Notes under the pieces: generated by a model
Databases searched by the model: none
What the model saw: the letters and a program-made list of their open reading frames with translations, nothing else
What the model was told of the DNA's origin: nothing
Part shown: positions 1-8,583 of the stretch, in pieces
How positions within the stretch are numbered: the stretch's first letter is position 1
Layout of the letters: each line of letters opens with the position of its first letter
Position numbers and translations under genes: made by a program
From: Cupriavidus pauculus
GTDB taxonomy: Bacteria > Pseudomonadota > Gammaproteobacteria > Burkholderiales > Burkholderiaceae
Assembly (NCBI RefSeq): GCF_022179805.1
Contig: NZ_BPUO01000002.1
Span: 1 to 64,000, forward strand
Length of the DNA stretch: 64,000 nucleotides
Direction: 5' to 3'

Positions 1-35
1 CCCCCCCGAGGCTCTGCTTGCCGACAGTTCGCAAT

Positions 36-93
36 TTGAACCGCCGGGCCCTCACCCCCGGCCCCTCTCCCGGAGGGAGAGGGGAGAAAACCA
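36..93. repeat. REP-like intergenic repeat, copy 1
   Basis: A 58-base element containing a perfect 10-bp stem (62-71 with 75-84, loop GGA) of the form CCCCTCTCCC/GGGAGAGGGG. It is almost identical to 52734-52790. It lies just past the 3' end of the leftward TRAP operon, so the hairpin may end or stabilise that transcript. Confidence 0.75.
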
Positions 94-115
94 GGCGCAG
101 CGATGAGCCGCCTGC

Positions 116-1399
116 TTACTTCAGCAGCACTTCCGGCAGCCACAGCGAGAACGCCGGCACATACGTCACCAGCAGCAGCGCCGCCACCAGCGCGCCGTAG
201 AACGGCCAGATCGTGCGCATCACCTGCCCCACCGACACACCACCGATCGCGCAACCAACGAACTGCGTGGTGCCCACCGGCGGGGTGTTCAGACCCAGCG
301 CGCAGTTGATCAGCATCAGCATGCCAAACTGCACCGGGCTCATGCCGTAGTGCATGCAGATCGGCAGGAAGATCGGCGTGCAGATCAGGATGGTGGCGGC
401 CATGTCCAGGAAGGTGCCCAGGACGAACAGCATCACGTTCACCATCAGGAAGATCACCCACGGGCTGGTCGACACCGAGCTCAGGAACTGCCCGGTCAGT
501 TCGGCCACGCCATAGAGGCTGATCATGTAGCCGAACGTGGCCGAGATGCCAATCAGCAGCAGCACCACGCCCGTGGTCTTCACGGCCTTGGCGGCAGCCT
601 TGATGAACTGTTCCTTCGTCAGCGAGCGATACAGGAACACCGTCAGCGTCAGCGCATAAAGCACCGCCACGGCGGCCGACTCGGTGGCCGTGAACACGCC
701 CGACAAGATGCCGGCCAGGATCAGCACCACGACGAACAGACCCGGCAGTGCGGCGGCCAGCGAGTGACCCACGATATCCCAGCCCGGGAACTTGCCCGAC
801 GGATAGCCACGGCTGCGCGCCACGAAGTACGCGGCGGCCAGGTTGCAGATCGTCAGGATCAGCGCGGGCAGCACGCCGGCCAGGATCAGCGCGGCGATCG
901 ACACCTTGCCGCCGGCCGCCAGCGTGTAGATGATCATGTTGTGGCTGGTCGGCATCAGCGCGCCCACCAGTGCCGCGTGCGTGGTCACGTTGACCGCGTA
1001 GTCCGCGTGATAGCCCTCGCGCTTCATCATCGGGATCATCACCGCGCCCATGGCCGACACATCGGCCACTGGCGACCCCGACACGCCGCCGAACAGCGTG
1101 CATGCCACCACGTTCGACATGCCCAGCCCGCCGCGCACATGGCCGGCCATCGACTTGGCAAAGTTGACGATGCGGTCGGCAATGCCGCCGTAGAGCATCA
1201 GTTCCCCGGCGAAGATGAAGAACGGAATGGCCAGGAACGAGAACGCGTTCATGCCCGACGTCATCTGCTGGAACACCACCGCCAGCGGCAGCCCTTCGTA
1301 CAGGATCGTGGCCACCGCCGACAGGCCGATGGCGAAAGCCACCGGCACGCCCAGGATCAGGAAGCCGAAAAAGCAGACAGTAAGAATGATCAGTGCCAT
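116..1399 (-). CDS. TRAP transporter large permease (DctM family)
   Basis: Large membrane subunit of a tripartite ATP-independent periplasmic transporter; it carries the substrate across the inner membrane using an ion gradient. The 427-residue protein is a chain of hydrophobic segments with the family's usual length and features such as the early stretch GVPVAFAIGLSA and a C-terminal region rich in Asn, Thr and Pro (CALGLNTPPVGT). Its ATG lies inside the end of the small-permease gene (10-base overlap), so the two are translationally coupled. It is the last gene of a leftward operon headed by uronate dehydrogenase, which makes a hexuronate the likely substrate (inference). The family call is firm; the substrate is not proven. 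Confidence 0.95.
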   Translation of the reverse strand: MALIILTVCFFGFLILGVPVAFAIGLSAVATILYEGLPLAVVFQQMTSGMNAFSFLAIPFFIFAGELMLYGGIADRIVNFAKSMAGHVRGGLGMSNVVACTLFGGVSGSPVADVSAMGAVMIPMMKREGYHADYAVNVTTHAALVGALMPTSHNMIIYTLAAGGKVSIAALILAGVLPALILTICNLAAAYFVARSRGYPSGKFPGWDIVGHSLAAALPGLFVVVLILAGILSGVFTATESAAVAVLYALTLTVFLYRSLTKEQFIKAAAKAVKTTGVVLLLIGISATFGYMISLYGVAELTGQFLSSVSTSPWVIFLMVNVMLFVLGTFLDMAATILICTPIFLPICMHYGMSPVQFGMLMLINCALGLNTPPVGTTQFVGCAIGGVSVGQVMRTIWPFYGALVAALLLVTYVPAFSLWLPEVLLK

Positions 1400-1962
1400 G
1401 CCGGCTCCACTTCCGTGCCTTTCAGCACTGCAATGATGTGTTCGATCGAAAACAGCACGATCAGCACGCCCGAGATGACGGGCGGCAGATAGCGCCAGCC
1501 TTCGGAAATACCCAGCGTCGGCAGCTTGTAGTCGGCCACCGAGTGCGCCAGGAACGCGCAGTTGTATGCCATGACCACACCGAAGACGCCCACCAGCACG
1601 TGGATCAGGATCTCGAGCTTGGTGCGCAGATGGTCGGGCAACAGGATGAGCAGCGACTCCAGGCCGATATGGCCCGCGTCGCGCACGCCCACCGCCGTGC
1701 CCAGCATGGTCACGTACAGCACCAGCAGCATGGCGATCGATTCGGCCCAGGTGGGGGTGTCGTTGAGAACGTAGCGGCCAAAGACCTGGTAGAGCACCGC
1801 GATGACCAGCAGCACCAGGCCGAATACGCCAAGGCCCAGGCAGGCACGGGCCAGCGTGGCACAGAAACGGGTGTAGAAGTTGGCGTGCACGGCGGGCGCC
1901 TCGGCGGCGTCACCGCGCACGCCCTCCGCCGGCGTGGCCGGCGTAGGGGATGGCGAAAGCAT
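1390..1962 (-). CDS. TRAP transporter small permease (DctQ family)
   Basis: Small membrane subunit that pairs with the DctM-type permease. The 190-residue protein has a polar N-terminus of about 35 residues and then four hydrophobic segments, the DctQ layout. The motif NDTPTWAESIAMLLVLY in the second segment is characteristic of the family. It overlaps the large permease by 10 bases and follows the binding protein by 48 bases. An AGGGA ribosome site precedes the chosen ATG. Confidence 0.93.
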   Translation of the reverse strand: MLSPSPTPATPAEGVRGDAAEAPAVHANFYTRFCATLARACLGLGVFGLVLLVIAVLYQVFGRYVLNDTPTWAESIAMLLVLYVTMLGTAVGVRDAGHIGLESLLILLPDHLRTKLEILIHVLVGVFGVVMAYNCAFLAHSVADYKLPTLGISEGWRYLPPVISGVLIVLFSIEHIIAVLKGTEVEPAWH

Positions 1963-2010
1963 GATGAATTCCCTGCGAACTGACTGCGACGCGCTGCGGC
2001 GCGACTGGCG

Positions 2011-3003
2011 TTACTTCGTTTCCTGCGTGCGGCGCACCAGGTCCTTCATCTGTGCGCTGGTGATGAAGCGGTCGTACACCGGCTTCATCGCGGACTGGAA
2101 CGATGTCTTGTCCACCTGGATGATCTGCACGCCCGACGCCTCGACGAGCTTGCGCGACTTCTGCTCGCGTTCGTCCCACAGCTTGCGCATGTACGGCACC
2201 GAATCCTTGGCGGCCTGGCGCACCATCGCCTGGTCTTCCTTGGACAGGCGATCCCACGCCACCTTCGAGAACATCAGCATTTCAGGCGCCATCGAGTGCT
2301 CGGTCAGCGAGTAGTACTTGGCCACCTCGAACTGGCGCGAGCTTTCATAGCTGGGCCAGTTGTTCTCGGCGCCGTCCACCAGGCCGGTCTTCAGCGCGGT
2401 GTACACCTCGCCCCACGGCATCGGCGTGGCATTGGCGTGCATGGCTTCGAGCAGCGACACCCACAGGTCCGACTGCTGCACGCGGATCTTCATGCCCTTG
2501 GCATCGGCCAGCGTCTTGATCGGGCGCTTGGTGGTGTACATCGAGCGCGATCCGCTGTCGTACCAGGCCAGGCCGATGAAGCCGTTCTTCTCGCACGACT
2601 TCAGGATGTCCTCGCCAACCTGGCCGTCCAGCACATGGCGCATGTGTTCGGTGGAGCGGAACAGGAACGGCATCGTCGGCACGATGGTGGCTTCGCAGAT
2701 GTTGTTCATCGCGGCCGAGTTCACGCGCACCATCGACAGCGCGCCGATCTTGGTCTGTTCGATCGCGTCCTTCTCGCTGCCCAGCGAGCCCTGCGCGAAC
2801 ACCTTGACCGACATCTTGCCGTTGGAGCGCTGCTTGAGCAGGTCGCCCATGTAGCGCACGGCCTGCACGGTGGGGTAGTCGTCGGGATGGATGTCGGCGG
2901 ACCGGAATTCCGCGGCGTGCACGCCGACCGGCAGCGCCACGGCGGTAGCAAGTGCGGCCATCAGGGTACCCAGGCGGGTACGTGCGAACGGTTTTTGAAA
3001 CAT
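2011..3003 (-). CDS. TRAP transporter substrate-binding protein (DctP family), probable hexuronate binder
   Basis: Periplasmic receptor of the TRAP system. The ATG at 3003 has a GGAGG seven bases upstream and opens a typical signal peptide (basic start, hydrophobic core, VHA/AE cleavage near residue 30). The reading frame stays open further upstream but that stretch has no signal peptide and looks non-coding. The mature part has DctP features such as the ligand-contacting region GMKIRVQQS and the helix motif [13 protein letters not shown]. Family members beside uronate dehydrogenase are known to bind D-glucuronate and D-galacturonate; applying that here is inference from context. Confidence 0.93.
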   Translation of the reverse strand: MFQKPFARTRLGTLMAALATAVALPVGVHAAEFRSADIHPDDYPTVQAVRYMGDLLKQRSNGKMSVKVFAQGSLGSEKDAIEQTKIGALSMVRVNSAAMNNICEATIVPTMPFLFRSTEHMRHVLDGQVGEDILKSCEKNGFIGLAWYDSGSRSMYTTKRPIKTLADAKGMKIRVQQSDLWVSLLEAMHANATPMPWGEVYTALKTGLVDGAENNWPSYESSRQFEVAKYYSLTEHSMAPEMLMFSKVAWDRLSKEDQAMVRQAAKDSVPYMRKLWDEREQKSRKLVEASGVQIIQVDKTSFQSAMKPVYDRFITSAQMKDLVRRTQETK

Positions 3004-3101
3004 GTGTCTTGCCTCCATTGTTATCTGAGTTAATTCTTGGTGATTCAAGCCAGCACATTGCCCGGCACGCCTGGCTCGGCGCGCCGTCCTAGAGAATTGC
3101 G

Positions 3102-3989
3102 TCAGTCGCGCAGCACCGGCTCCGGCGTGCCGGTGACACCGGGGCGCAAGGCCACCACGGCGCCAGACAGCGGGTCGGTGTCGTCCGTGCGGATCGACGT
3201 CACGTAGAGCGTGTCGAGCCCACTGCCGCCGAACGCACACATCGCGGGCTTGGCGAATGGCACGGCCAGGCTGCGGTCCAGGCGGCCGTCGGGCGTGAAG
3301 CGGTGCACCTGGCCGGCGTCGTTGCCGCAGATCCAGTAGCAGCCGTCGGCGTCGACAGCGGCACCATCGGGGCGGCCCGGGTAGGCATTCATGTCGATGA
3401 ACACCCGCGCGTTGGTCGGCGTGCCGCTATCGGTGTCGTAGTCATAGGCCCACACGGCCTGGCGAGCCGGATGCGAATCGGACACGTACATCGTGCGGCC
3501 GTCGGGGCTGAAGGCCAGCCCGTTGGGCGTGATCATTTCGTCGCGGATCACATCGAGCGCGCCAGTACGCGCATCGAAGCGATAGAGCTTGCCGTCGGTG
3601 GCGGCCAGCGACATGTCCATCACCATCGTGCCGGCCCAGAAGCGGCCCTGGCGGTCGCAGCGGCCATCGTTGAAGCGCATGCCGTCGCGTGCATGCTGCA
3701 CGGTGGCCACGCGTTGCGGCGCCGGTGCAGGCTGCCCGACAACCAGCGAGCCGATGCGGAAGATGCCGGTTTCCATCGCCAGCAGCCAGCCGCCGTCGGC
3801 GGCCATTGCCATGCAACCGGCCATCTCCGGCACGGCCCAGTGGTCAGTGCGCCCGCTTGCCGGGTCATGGCGCCACAGCGTGCGGTTGGGAATATCGGTC
3901 CAGTAGAGCGCGGCTTCGCCAGCGTGCCAGACGGGGCTTTCGCCCACGCCGCAGCGCATGTCGCCAATCCGTTCGAAGGTGCCGGACAT
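3102..3989 (-). CDS. SMP-30/gluconolactonase-family lactonase, probable aldarolactone hydrolase
   Basis: Six-bladed beta-propeller lactonase of 295 residues. Metal-site residues of the SMP-30 family are visible: Glu17 in GESPVW, the Asn in MRFNDGRCD, the Asn in [11 protein letters not shown] and the Asp in YVSDSH. It starts five bases after the stop of uronate dehydrogenase, whose product is an aldarolactone, so the likely job is to open galactaro- or glucaro-lactone to the open-chain aldarate in the cytoplasm (no signal peptide). Related enzymes act on other sugar lactones (gluconate, arabinonate), so substrate is inferred from neighbours only. Confidence 0.9.
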   Translation of the reverse strand: MSGTFERIGDMRCGVGESPVWHAGEAALYWTDIPNRTLWRHDPASGRTDHWAVPEMAGCMAMAADGGWLLAMETGIFRIGSLVVGQPAPAPQRVATVQHARDGMRFNDGRCDRQGRFWAGTMVMDMSLAATDGKLYRFDARTGALDVIRDEMITPNGLAFSPDGRTMYVSDSHPARQAVWAYDYDTDSGTPTNARVFIDMNAYPGRPDGAAVDADGCYWICGNDAGQVHRFTPDGRLDRSLAVPFAKPAMCAFGGSGLDTLYVTSIRTDDTDPLSGAVVALRPGVTGTPEPVLRD

Positions 3990-3994
3990 CGCGC

Positions 3995-4831
3995 TCAGTC
4001 CCCGAACGGGCCAGCCTTGACGAAGGCCCCGCCCTGGTACCAGCCTGCCGGGTCATCGGCGGGCAGCGGCGGCACCGATTCCACCTTGGCGCGGAACTGC
4101 TCCGACGACTCCACCGGCCGGAAGCCCAGCTGCGCGGCCTTGCTGTTGTCCCACCAGCTGTCGCGGTTAGCCGACGCGCCGTAGACGATCAGGAAGCCGA
4201 CGTTCGGCACGAAGATCGCGCGCTTGATCAGTTGCTCCAGGTCGTCATAGCCGAGCCAGGTCACCATCATGCGGCGATCCTTGGCTTCCGGGAACGACGA
4301 GCCGATGCGCAGCGCCACGGTGTCGATGCCGTACCGGTCGCTGTAGAAGCTGGCCAGCTGCTCGCCAAACGCCTTGCTGACGCCGTAGTAGCCATCGGGC
4401 CGGGCCGGCGTATCGGCGTCCAGCACTTCGCCCTGCTTGTAATAGCCAATGACGTGGTTCGAGCTGGCAAACACGATGCGGCGCACGCCGTGACGGCGGG
4501 CCGCTTCATAGAGGTTGTACGTACCCTGGATATTGGCGGGCAGGATTTCCTCGAACGGGCGCTCCACCGACACGCCGCCCAGGTGCACGATCGCATCGAC
4601 GCCTTCCACCAGCGCATGCACGGCCTTGGGATCGGACAGGTCGCAGGCGACCACTTCTTCCTGTTCCCCTGCCTCGCCGAGGCTGGCGATGTCAGAGACG
4701 CGCACGACATCGGCATAACGCTTCAGCCGGTCACGCAGGACTTTGCCGAGATTGCCGGCGGCGCCGGTCAGGAGAATGCGGTGGCAACGGGTGTTGACGC
4801 CGTCGAGCGGGTCTTTGAAGGTCTGAGACAT
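3995..4831 (-). CDS. udh: Uronate dehydrogenase (NAD+)
   Basis: Oxidises D-galacturonate or D-glucuronate at C1 with NAD+ to the aldarolactone, the first step of the oxidative uronate pathway. The 278-residue protein is an extended SDR: the dinucleotide loop TGAAGNLG at residues 22-29, the acidic ribose-binding Asp near residue 47, the substrate-site stretch ASSNHVIGYY near 122-131, and the catalytic Tyr149-x3-Lys153. Short length and the SSNHVIGYY signature fit Udh rather than GalE. It is the first gene of the leftward operon udh-lactonase-TRAP. A GTCATACAAC half-site at 4903-4912 lies upstream of its ATG. Confidence 0.92.
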   Translation of the reverse strand: MSQTFKDPLDGVNTRCHRILLTGAAGNLGKVLRDRLKRYADVVRVSDIASLGEAGEQEEVVACDLSDPKAVHALVEGVDAIVHLGGVSVERPFEEILPANIQGTYNLYEAARRHGVRRIVFASSNHVIGYYKQGEVLDADTPARPDGYYGVSKAFGEQLASFYSDRYGIDTVALRIGSSFPEAKDRRMMVTWLGYDDLEQLIKRAIFVPNVGFLIVYGASANRDSWWDNSKAAQLGFRPVESSEQFRAKVESVPPLPADDPAGWYQGGAFVKAGPFGD

Positions 4832-4902
4832 GGTGTCGGGCTGCCGGCGCGCGTTATGAAAACAAAGCGCGCATTGACTGAATTGGGTGTTATTGATCTG
4901 TC

Positions 4903-4912
4903 GTCATACAAC
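4903..4912. promoter_or_regulatory. Putative operator GTCATACAAC upstream of udh
   Basis: Matches the near-palindrome GTCRTAYGAC seen at four other places near uronate/aldarate genes (one mismatch). It lies 72-81 bases upstream of the udh ATG, where the promoter of the leftward operon should be. Regulator assignment is inference. Confidence 0.45.
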
Positions 4913-5262
4913 GCCACTGGAATCTAATCGCCCGCCCCACTTCGGTCAAGGTGAGGCAGCCTAAGTAAATTCCCTAGAAGTTTTAAGTTGCAGACATGCA
5001 GACGTTAATTGCTGCCGTGCGGATTTTTCTCACTCATTTGAGTGAGTTAGCGTTTGAAACTTCATATCGTCGCCGGGCATAATCTCTGCGAAATCGGCCA
5101 CCACAAACGGATTTCGTGGAATTTAAATAACTTACACCAAACTGACATTTATTTGTTGCACTGCGATTTAAGCAAATACTTAGCGCGGTGACCTGGCGAT
5201 TTTCACGCGTTTTGTCGCGCCTAGATTTTTACTTCCACTGTTGCTCATCCACCCAATGTCTC
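4913..5262. other. Intergenic region between udh and the porin
   Basis: AT-richer non-coding stretch between the divergent udh operon and the porin. I see no convincing gene. It holds an inverted repeat CTCACTCA-TT-TGAGTGAG at 5029-5046, which has no T-run on either side and so looks more like a protein site than a terminator. Confidence 0.5.
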
Positions 5263-5312
5263 GTCGTATGTCTTGCTCCGTTATTTTTCTGTAAGGTACG
5301 ATGTCATAGGAC
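5263..5312 (+). promoter_or_regulatory. Putative porin promoter flanked by two operators
   Basis: GTCGTATGTC (5263-5272) and GTCATAGGAC (5303-5312) each differ by one base from GTCRTAYGAC and start exactly 40 bases apart. Between them a weak promoter can be read, TTGCTC (5273-5278) and TACGAT (5297-5302) with an 18-base spacer. The second site overlaps the perfect repeat GATGTC-ATAG-GACATC (5300-5315). The arrangement suggests repression of the porin by the same regulator as udh. Confidence 0.4.
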
Positions 5313-5517
5313 ATCAGATCACATCGATTGCCTTTCCCAATCGATTTGATCTGCGTGCCCCGGCGCCTGGGAATCGCTTCCCGGTGCGCCTCCCATGCAC
5401 ACCGGTGCAGGCAATGCCCCACGCCGACCCGCATTCGGCAACAGAAGTCGAAAAGCATGCGGCACCGGTTCTTCCGCAACAAAAACGTAATAACGAGCCA
5501 GGATGGAGACCAACACC

Positions 5518-6579
5518 ATGAAGCGAGCCCTTGCGCCCTTCATCACCACAGCAGCCCTAGCCGCCATGAGCGCCGCAGCACCGGCCCAGGCGCAGTCGAA
5601 TGTCACGCTTTACGGCATTGTCGACACCACGATCCGCTACACCACCAATGAAAATGCCGCCGGTAACGCTAAGCTGCAGATGACTGACGGCGTGTTGACC
5701 GGCAGCCGCTGGGGCCTCTATGGCGTGGAAGATCTGGGACGCGGATACCAGGCGCTGTTCGTGCTCGAATCGGGCTTCTCGCCGGACGCCGGCCAGAGCC
5801 TGCAGGGCAACCGCCTGTTCGGCCGCAAGGCTTACGTCGGCCTGCAAGGCGACTTCGGCACGGTCACGCTGGGCCGCCAGTTCACGGTGATCCACGAAGT
5901 CATTGCCAGCTACGACGCAATGGCGCTGGCCAACCTGGCCATCGTCGGCTTCCAGGGCGGCAACTACACCGGTGGCGTGCGTCAGGACAACATGATCAAG
6001 TACGCCGGCAAGTTCGGCGGCTTCACCATCGCCGCACAGCATGCGTTTGGCGAGCAACCTGGCAGCGTGGCGCGGTCCTCGTCGACTGGCGGCAGCCTGA
6101 CGTACGCTGCGGGCCCGTTCATGGTGGCCGGCGGTTACCAGATCATGAAGGACACCACGAGCTACTACGGCGTGACCGTGCCTAACAGCGACCAGAAGGT
6201 CTGGACGCTGGGCGGCACGTACACTGCCGGTCCGGCCACGATCTACCTCGGCTACACGAACAGCAACGTCGACAACGCCGGCTACAAGAACCAGGCCGGC
6301 TACCTCGGCGCCAAGTACGCGTTCAACGCGGCCTGGTCGCTGATCGCGATGGGCACCTACGACCATCTGAAGCACGGCGCGGATTCGGGCAATCGCTTCA
6401 CCGGATCGATGATGCTCGACTACGCATTCAGCAAGCGTACCGACGTCTACCTGGAAGCCGACTACACAACGCTGAACGACGCATGGCGCACGCTGGGCGC
6501 ACAGCCCACGTTCCAGACGCCGTTCTATGGCCACGGCAGCCGCGTGGGCGTGATGGCCGGCCTGCGTCACAAGTTCTAA
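5518..6579 (+). CDS. Gram-negative porin (Porin_4 / Omp38-like)
   Basis: Outer-membrane trimeric beta-barrel channel of 353 residues. A signal peptide runs to about residue 25 (AQA/QS), the mature N-terminus reads SNVTLYGIVDTTIRY as in Burkholderiaceae porins, and the protein ends in Phe (RHKF), the barrel-assembly signal. An internal Met five codons before is rejected because GGAGA sits correctly for the ATG at 5518. It is divergent from the uronate operon and its leader carries two copies of the putative uronate operator, so it may supply sugar acids to the TRAP system (inference). A strong terminator follows. Confidence 0.93.
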   Translation: MKRALAPFITTAALAAMSAAAPAQAQSNVTLYGIVDTTIRYTTNENAAGNAKLQMTDGVLTGSRWGLYGVEDLGRGYQALFVLESGFSPDAGQSLQGNRLFGRKAYVGLQGDFGTVTLGRQFTVIHEVIASYDAMALANLAIVGFQGGNYTGGVRQDNMIKYAGKFGGFTIAAQHAFGEQPGSVARSSSTGGSLTYAAGPFMVAGGYQIMKDTTSYYGVTVPNSDQKVWTLGGTYTAGPATIYLGYTNSNVDNAGYKNQAGYLGAKYAFNAAWSLIAMGTYDHLKHGADSGNRFTGSMMLDYAFSKRTDVYLEADYTTLNDAWRTLGAQPTFQTPFYGHGSRVGVMAGLRHKF

Positions 6580-6627
6580 GGCGCAGGTCCATCGATGCGC
6601 TGACGAACTGACCGTTCTCGGTCAATC

Positions 6628-6659
6628 GCAAAAAGGGGGCGGCTTCGCCCCCTTTTTGC
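6628..6659. terminator. Rho-independent terminator after the porin
   Basis: Perfect 14-bp stem (6628-6641 with 6646-6659), loop GCTT, with an A-run on one side and T-run on the other, so it can work in both directions. Confidence 0.9.
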
Positions 6660-6909
6660 TTGATGCCGCGCGCCTGCGTCGTGCGATCCTTACGCCTGTT
6701 GTCGCAGCACAGGCCCGGCGCGACAGCGAGGCCGGAACAGCCCTACCGCTGCAGGATCTGCAAAAAATCCGCACAAGGGGCTTCACAAGTCCGGAACTCG
6801 CTGATATTATTTCGTGCTCTATCCGATTCGATGCAAACGCAGCAAAACAGCGGCGCAAGCAGGAATCGAAGCTGTAAGCGATAGAAAAGGTTTTGCAAGT
6901 CTAGGTTTC

Positions 6910-6985
6910 GCCGGTGTAGCTCAGTTGGTAGAGCAGCGCATTCGTAATGCGAAGGTCGTAGGTTCGACTCCTATCTCCGGCACCA
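6910..6985 (+). tRNA. tRNA-Thr (CGT anticodon)
   Basis: 76-base cloverleaf with encoded CCA. The anticodon loop is TTCGTAA, giving CGT. D-loop AGCTCAGTTGGTAGAGC and T-loop GGTTCGACT are standard. The acceptor stem has one T-T mismatch at pair 6. The 250 bases upstream (6660-6909) hold no gene that I can support. Confidence 0.97.
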
Positions 6986-6996
6986 TTCACTTGAGT

Positions 6997-7028
6997 AAAA
7001 AGGGCAACCCGCTGGGGTTGCCCTTTTT
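6997..7028. terminator. Terminator after tRNA-Thr
   Basis: 14-bp stem (6997-7010 with 7015-7028), loop GCTG, ending in five Ts on the plus strand and mirrored by As, so bidirectional. Confidence 0.9.
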
Positions 7029-7088
7029 GCTTTGTGCACCCTGCTTTCAGCCTCGGGCCCTGGGCGCTGACCTGCCACATCCCCACCC

Positions 7089-7457
7089 TCATCTGCCGCA
7101 CTGACTGACGATCATCGACGCGTTGGTCACCGCCCCCATCATCTGCGCACGATCGATATTGGCGTCGGTACGATAGTCGGCCTGCAAACGCAGCACCCTG
7201 CCCCGGTTGAGCATCCTGGCCAGCGCGATCGATCGCCAGTAGCCGGGGTGTTCGCGACGCACGCCGGGATGGTAGAGCTGATTGACGAGTGTCTCGTGCC
7301 TGCCGGTCCGACGGAAGCCCGCACTGCCTGGCACCGGCAATGCGCGATGCCACGCGTGCGCGGCGTGGTAGGCCGCGTAGTAACTGCGGCTGATGGCCGA
7401 TCGGAAATTGGCTTCGCCGTGCGCGGCCTCGGCGATGACGGCCGCGCAACGAAGCAT
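7089..7457 (-). CDS. HEPN-domain protein
   Basis: Small (122-residue) helical protein carrying the HEPN signature: the stretch RSAISRSYYAAYHAAHAW contains Arg-x6-His within the YYAAYH helix, the catalytic or structural motif of HEPN RNases and of their non-catalytic relatives. The N-terminal stretch AEAAHGEANF is typical of short bacterial HEPN proteins. The ATG at 7457 lies inside the reading frame of the upstream gene (7837 leftward), which stays open through the whole HEPN gene in another frame. A toxin-antitoxin or nucleotide-signalling role is possible from the family, but no nucleotidyltransferase partner motif is visible. Confidence 0.7.
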   Translation of the reverse strand: MLRCAAVIAEAAHGEANFRSAISRSYYAAYHAAHAWHRALPVPGSAGFRRTGRHETLVNQLYHPGVRREHPGYWRSIALARMLNRGRVLRLQADYRTDANIDRAQMMGAVTNASMIVSQCGR

Positions 7458-7837
7458 CTCGCGTTCGCCGACGCTCCTGGCTGGAACACGACATCGAGTT
7501 GCGCCGACGGCTGGAGCCCGCGCGCCAACTGCAACGCAGTCAGCGCCTCGTTGAGCGCGTAGGTATCGATACCCTCGCCGACGTGGACCACGTACAGCAC
7601 GGCATCGCCTTCCGCATCGATCCCGACACACTCGCGCGATACCCGGCAATCCGTCAGCGACAATCCATGCCGGCCCAGCAGTTCGTCCGCTGCATCGAGA
7701 TGCGCGGCTTCGAGCGTGGCGGCATCCATCGGGGTGCCAACCTCCGCAATGCCTTCCTGACTGCCGGCCGTCGCATCACGGCGCAACGGCGATACCACCG
7801 ATGGGTGGGGCACATGGTTCAGCATCATTTCCATCAT
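7139..7837 (-). CDS. Unrecognised protein upstream of and overlapping the HEPN gene
   Basis: An ATG at 7837 with AAGGAG five bases upstream begins a frame whose first 125 or so residues look coding: helix EAAHLDAADELLGRHG, then strands and a helix around GDAVLYVVHVGEGID and YALNEALTALQLARGL, then LDVVFQPG. Past about 7460 the same frame runs, without a stop, through the HEPN gene and becomes rich in Arg, Ser, Thr and Pro, as shadow frames do. Either the gene really overlaps by over 300 bases, or a one-base change has removed its stop near the HEPN start. I do not recognise the family; the likely functional part is residues 1-130. Confidence 0.45.
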   Translation of the reverse strand: MMEMMLNHVPHPSVVSPLRRDATAGSQEGIAEVGTPMDAATLEAAHLDAADELLGRHGLSLTDCRVSRECVGIDAEGDAVLYVVHVGEGIDTYALNEALTALQLARGLQPSAQLDVVFQPGASANARCFVARPSSPRPRTAKPISDRPSAAVTTRPTTPRTRGIAHCRCQAVRASVGPAGTRHSSISSTIPACVANTPATGDRSRWPGCSTGAGCCVCRPTIVPTPISIVRR

Positions 7838-7968
7838 CGTCTCTCCTTGTCGATCAGATATCCACATTGGATGACGGAAATTCTATGCACAATGCCACCC
7901 GAAAAGCCGTCGGGTCAGGCAAATCAGATTCGTCTCAACGTTGGGCTGCCGAATGATCAGATTGCTTG

Positions 7969-8400
7969 CTACAGCGCAATGCGGGAACGGTGAATGAATT
8001 GCGTGCGATCAGCCGCGCTGCCATGCAGCGGCACAAAGCCCTCGCCATCCAGCATCCGCAGGATGGCCGACTCCATGCGCTCGATCGACGCCGACTTGGG
8101 CAGATGCTCGACCACGCCGCACGCCAGCGGCGACGACGACACGCTCAGCCACATGTTGTCGGAAAGCAGCAGGATGCGCAGATGGGGCAGACGGTGGTGC
8201 AGGCGGCGCAGCAGGTGCCAGTTGTCGCTGGCGTCCCCGGACATGCCGTAGACGGCCATCGAGGCGTCGATACCCGGATCCAGCGTGGCAATGCCAGCGG
8301 GGTCGATGGCGTGCACGGCGCCAATGCCCGGCATCCGTTCAAGCAGGCGCTGCAGGCCCAGGCGCACCAGCGGCTGTTCTTCGATCACGATCGCGGTCAT
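7969..8400 (-). CDS. Degenerate response-regulator receiver protein
   Basis: Stand-alone 143-residue protein shaped like a LuxR-class receiver domain (start MTAIVIEEQPLVRLGLQRLL) but with the phosphorylation site lost: the acidic pair is Glu7-Glu8 and the position of the phospho-acceptor Asp, near MAVYGMSG, holds no Asp. The late Lys (LPKSAS) is kept. No DNA-binding domain follows. The ATG at 8400 is preceded by GGGGAG; longer in-frame starts upstream lack one and read as non-coding. It lies downstream of fapA on the same strand. Probably a phosphorylation-independent adaptor or regulator; function unknown. Confidence 0.65.
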   Translation of the reverse strand: MTAIVIEEQPLVRLGLQRLLERMPGIGAVHAIDPAGIATLDPGIDASMAVYGMSGDASDNWHLLRRLHHRLPHLRILLLSDNMWLSVSSSPLACGVVEHLPKSASIERMESAILRMLDGEGFVPLHGSAADRTQFIHRSRIAL

Positions 8401-8583
8401 TTCCAGTCTCCCCGTCTTGCGTTTTAATGCGAGGGATTCTGCAAACGTCGTGCCAGACACTTTCTGGCGCATGCCGCGCCCGGCGGACATGGCCACTCTG
8501 GCCGCAAACCCTTGTGCCTTGGGGGATTCGCGGCCGCGAGCCACAGTGGCCGGGGCGCTACAGGCCGGCGGCACGCATGTTAC

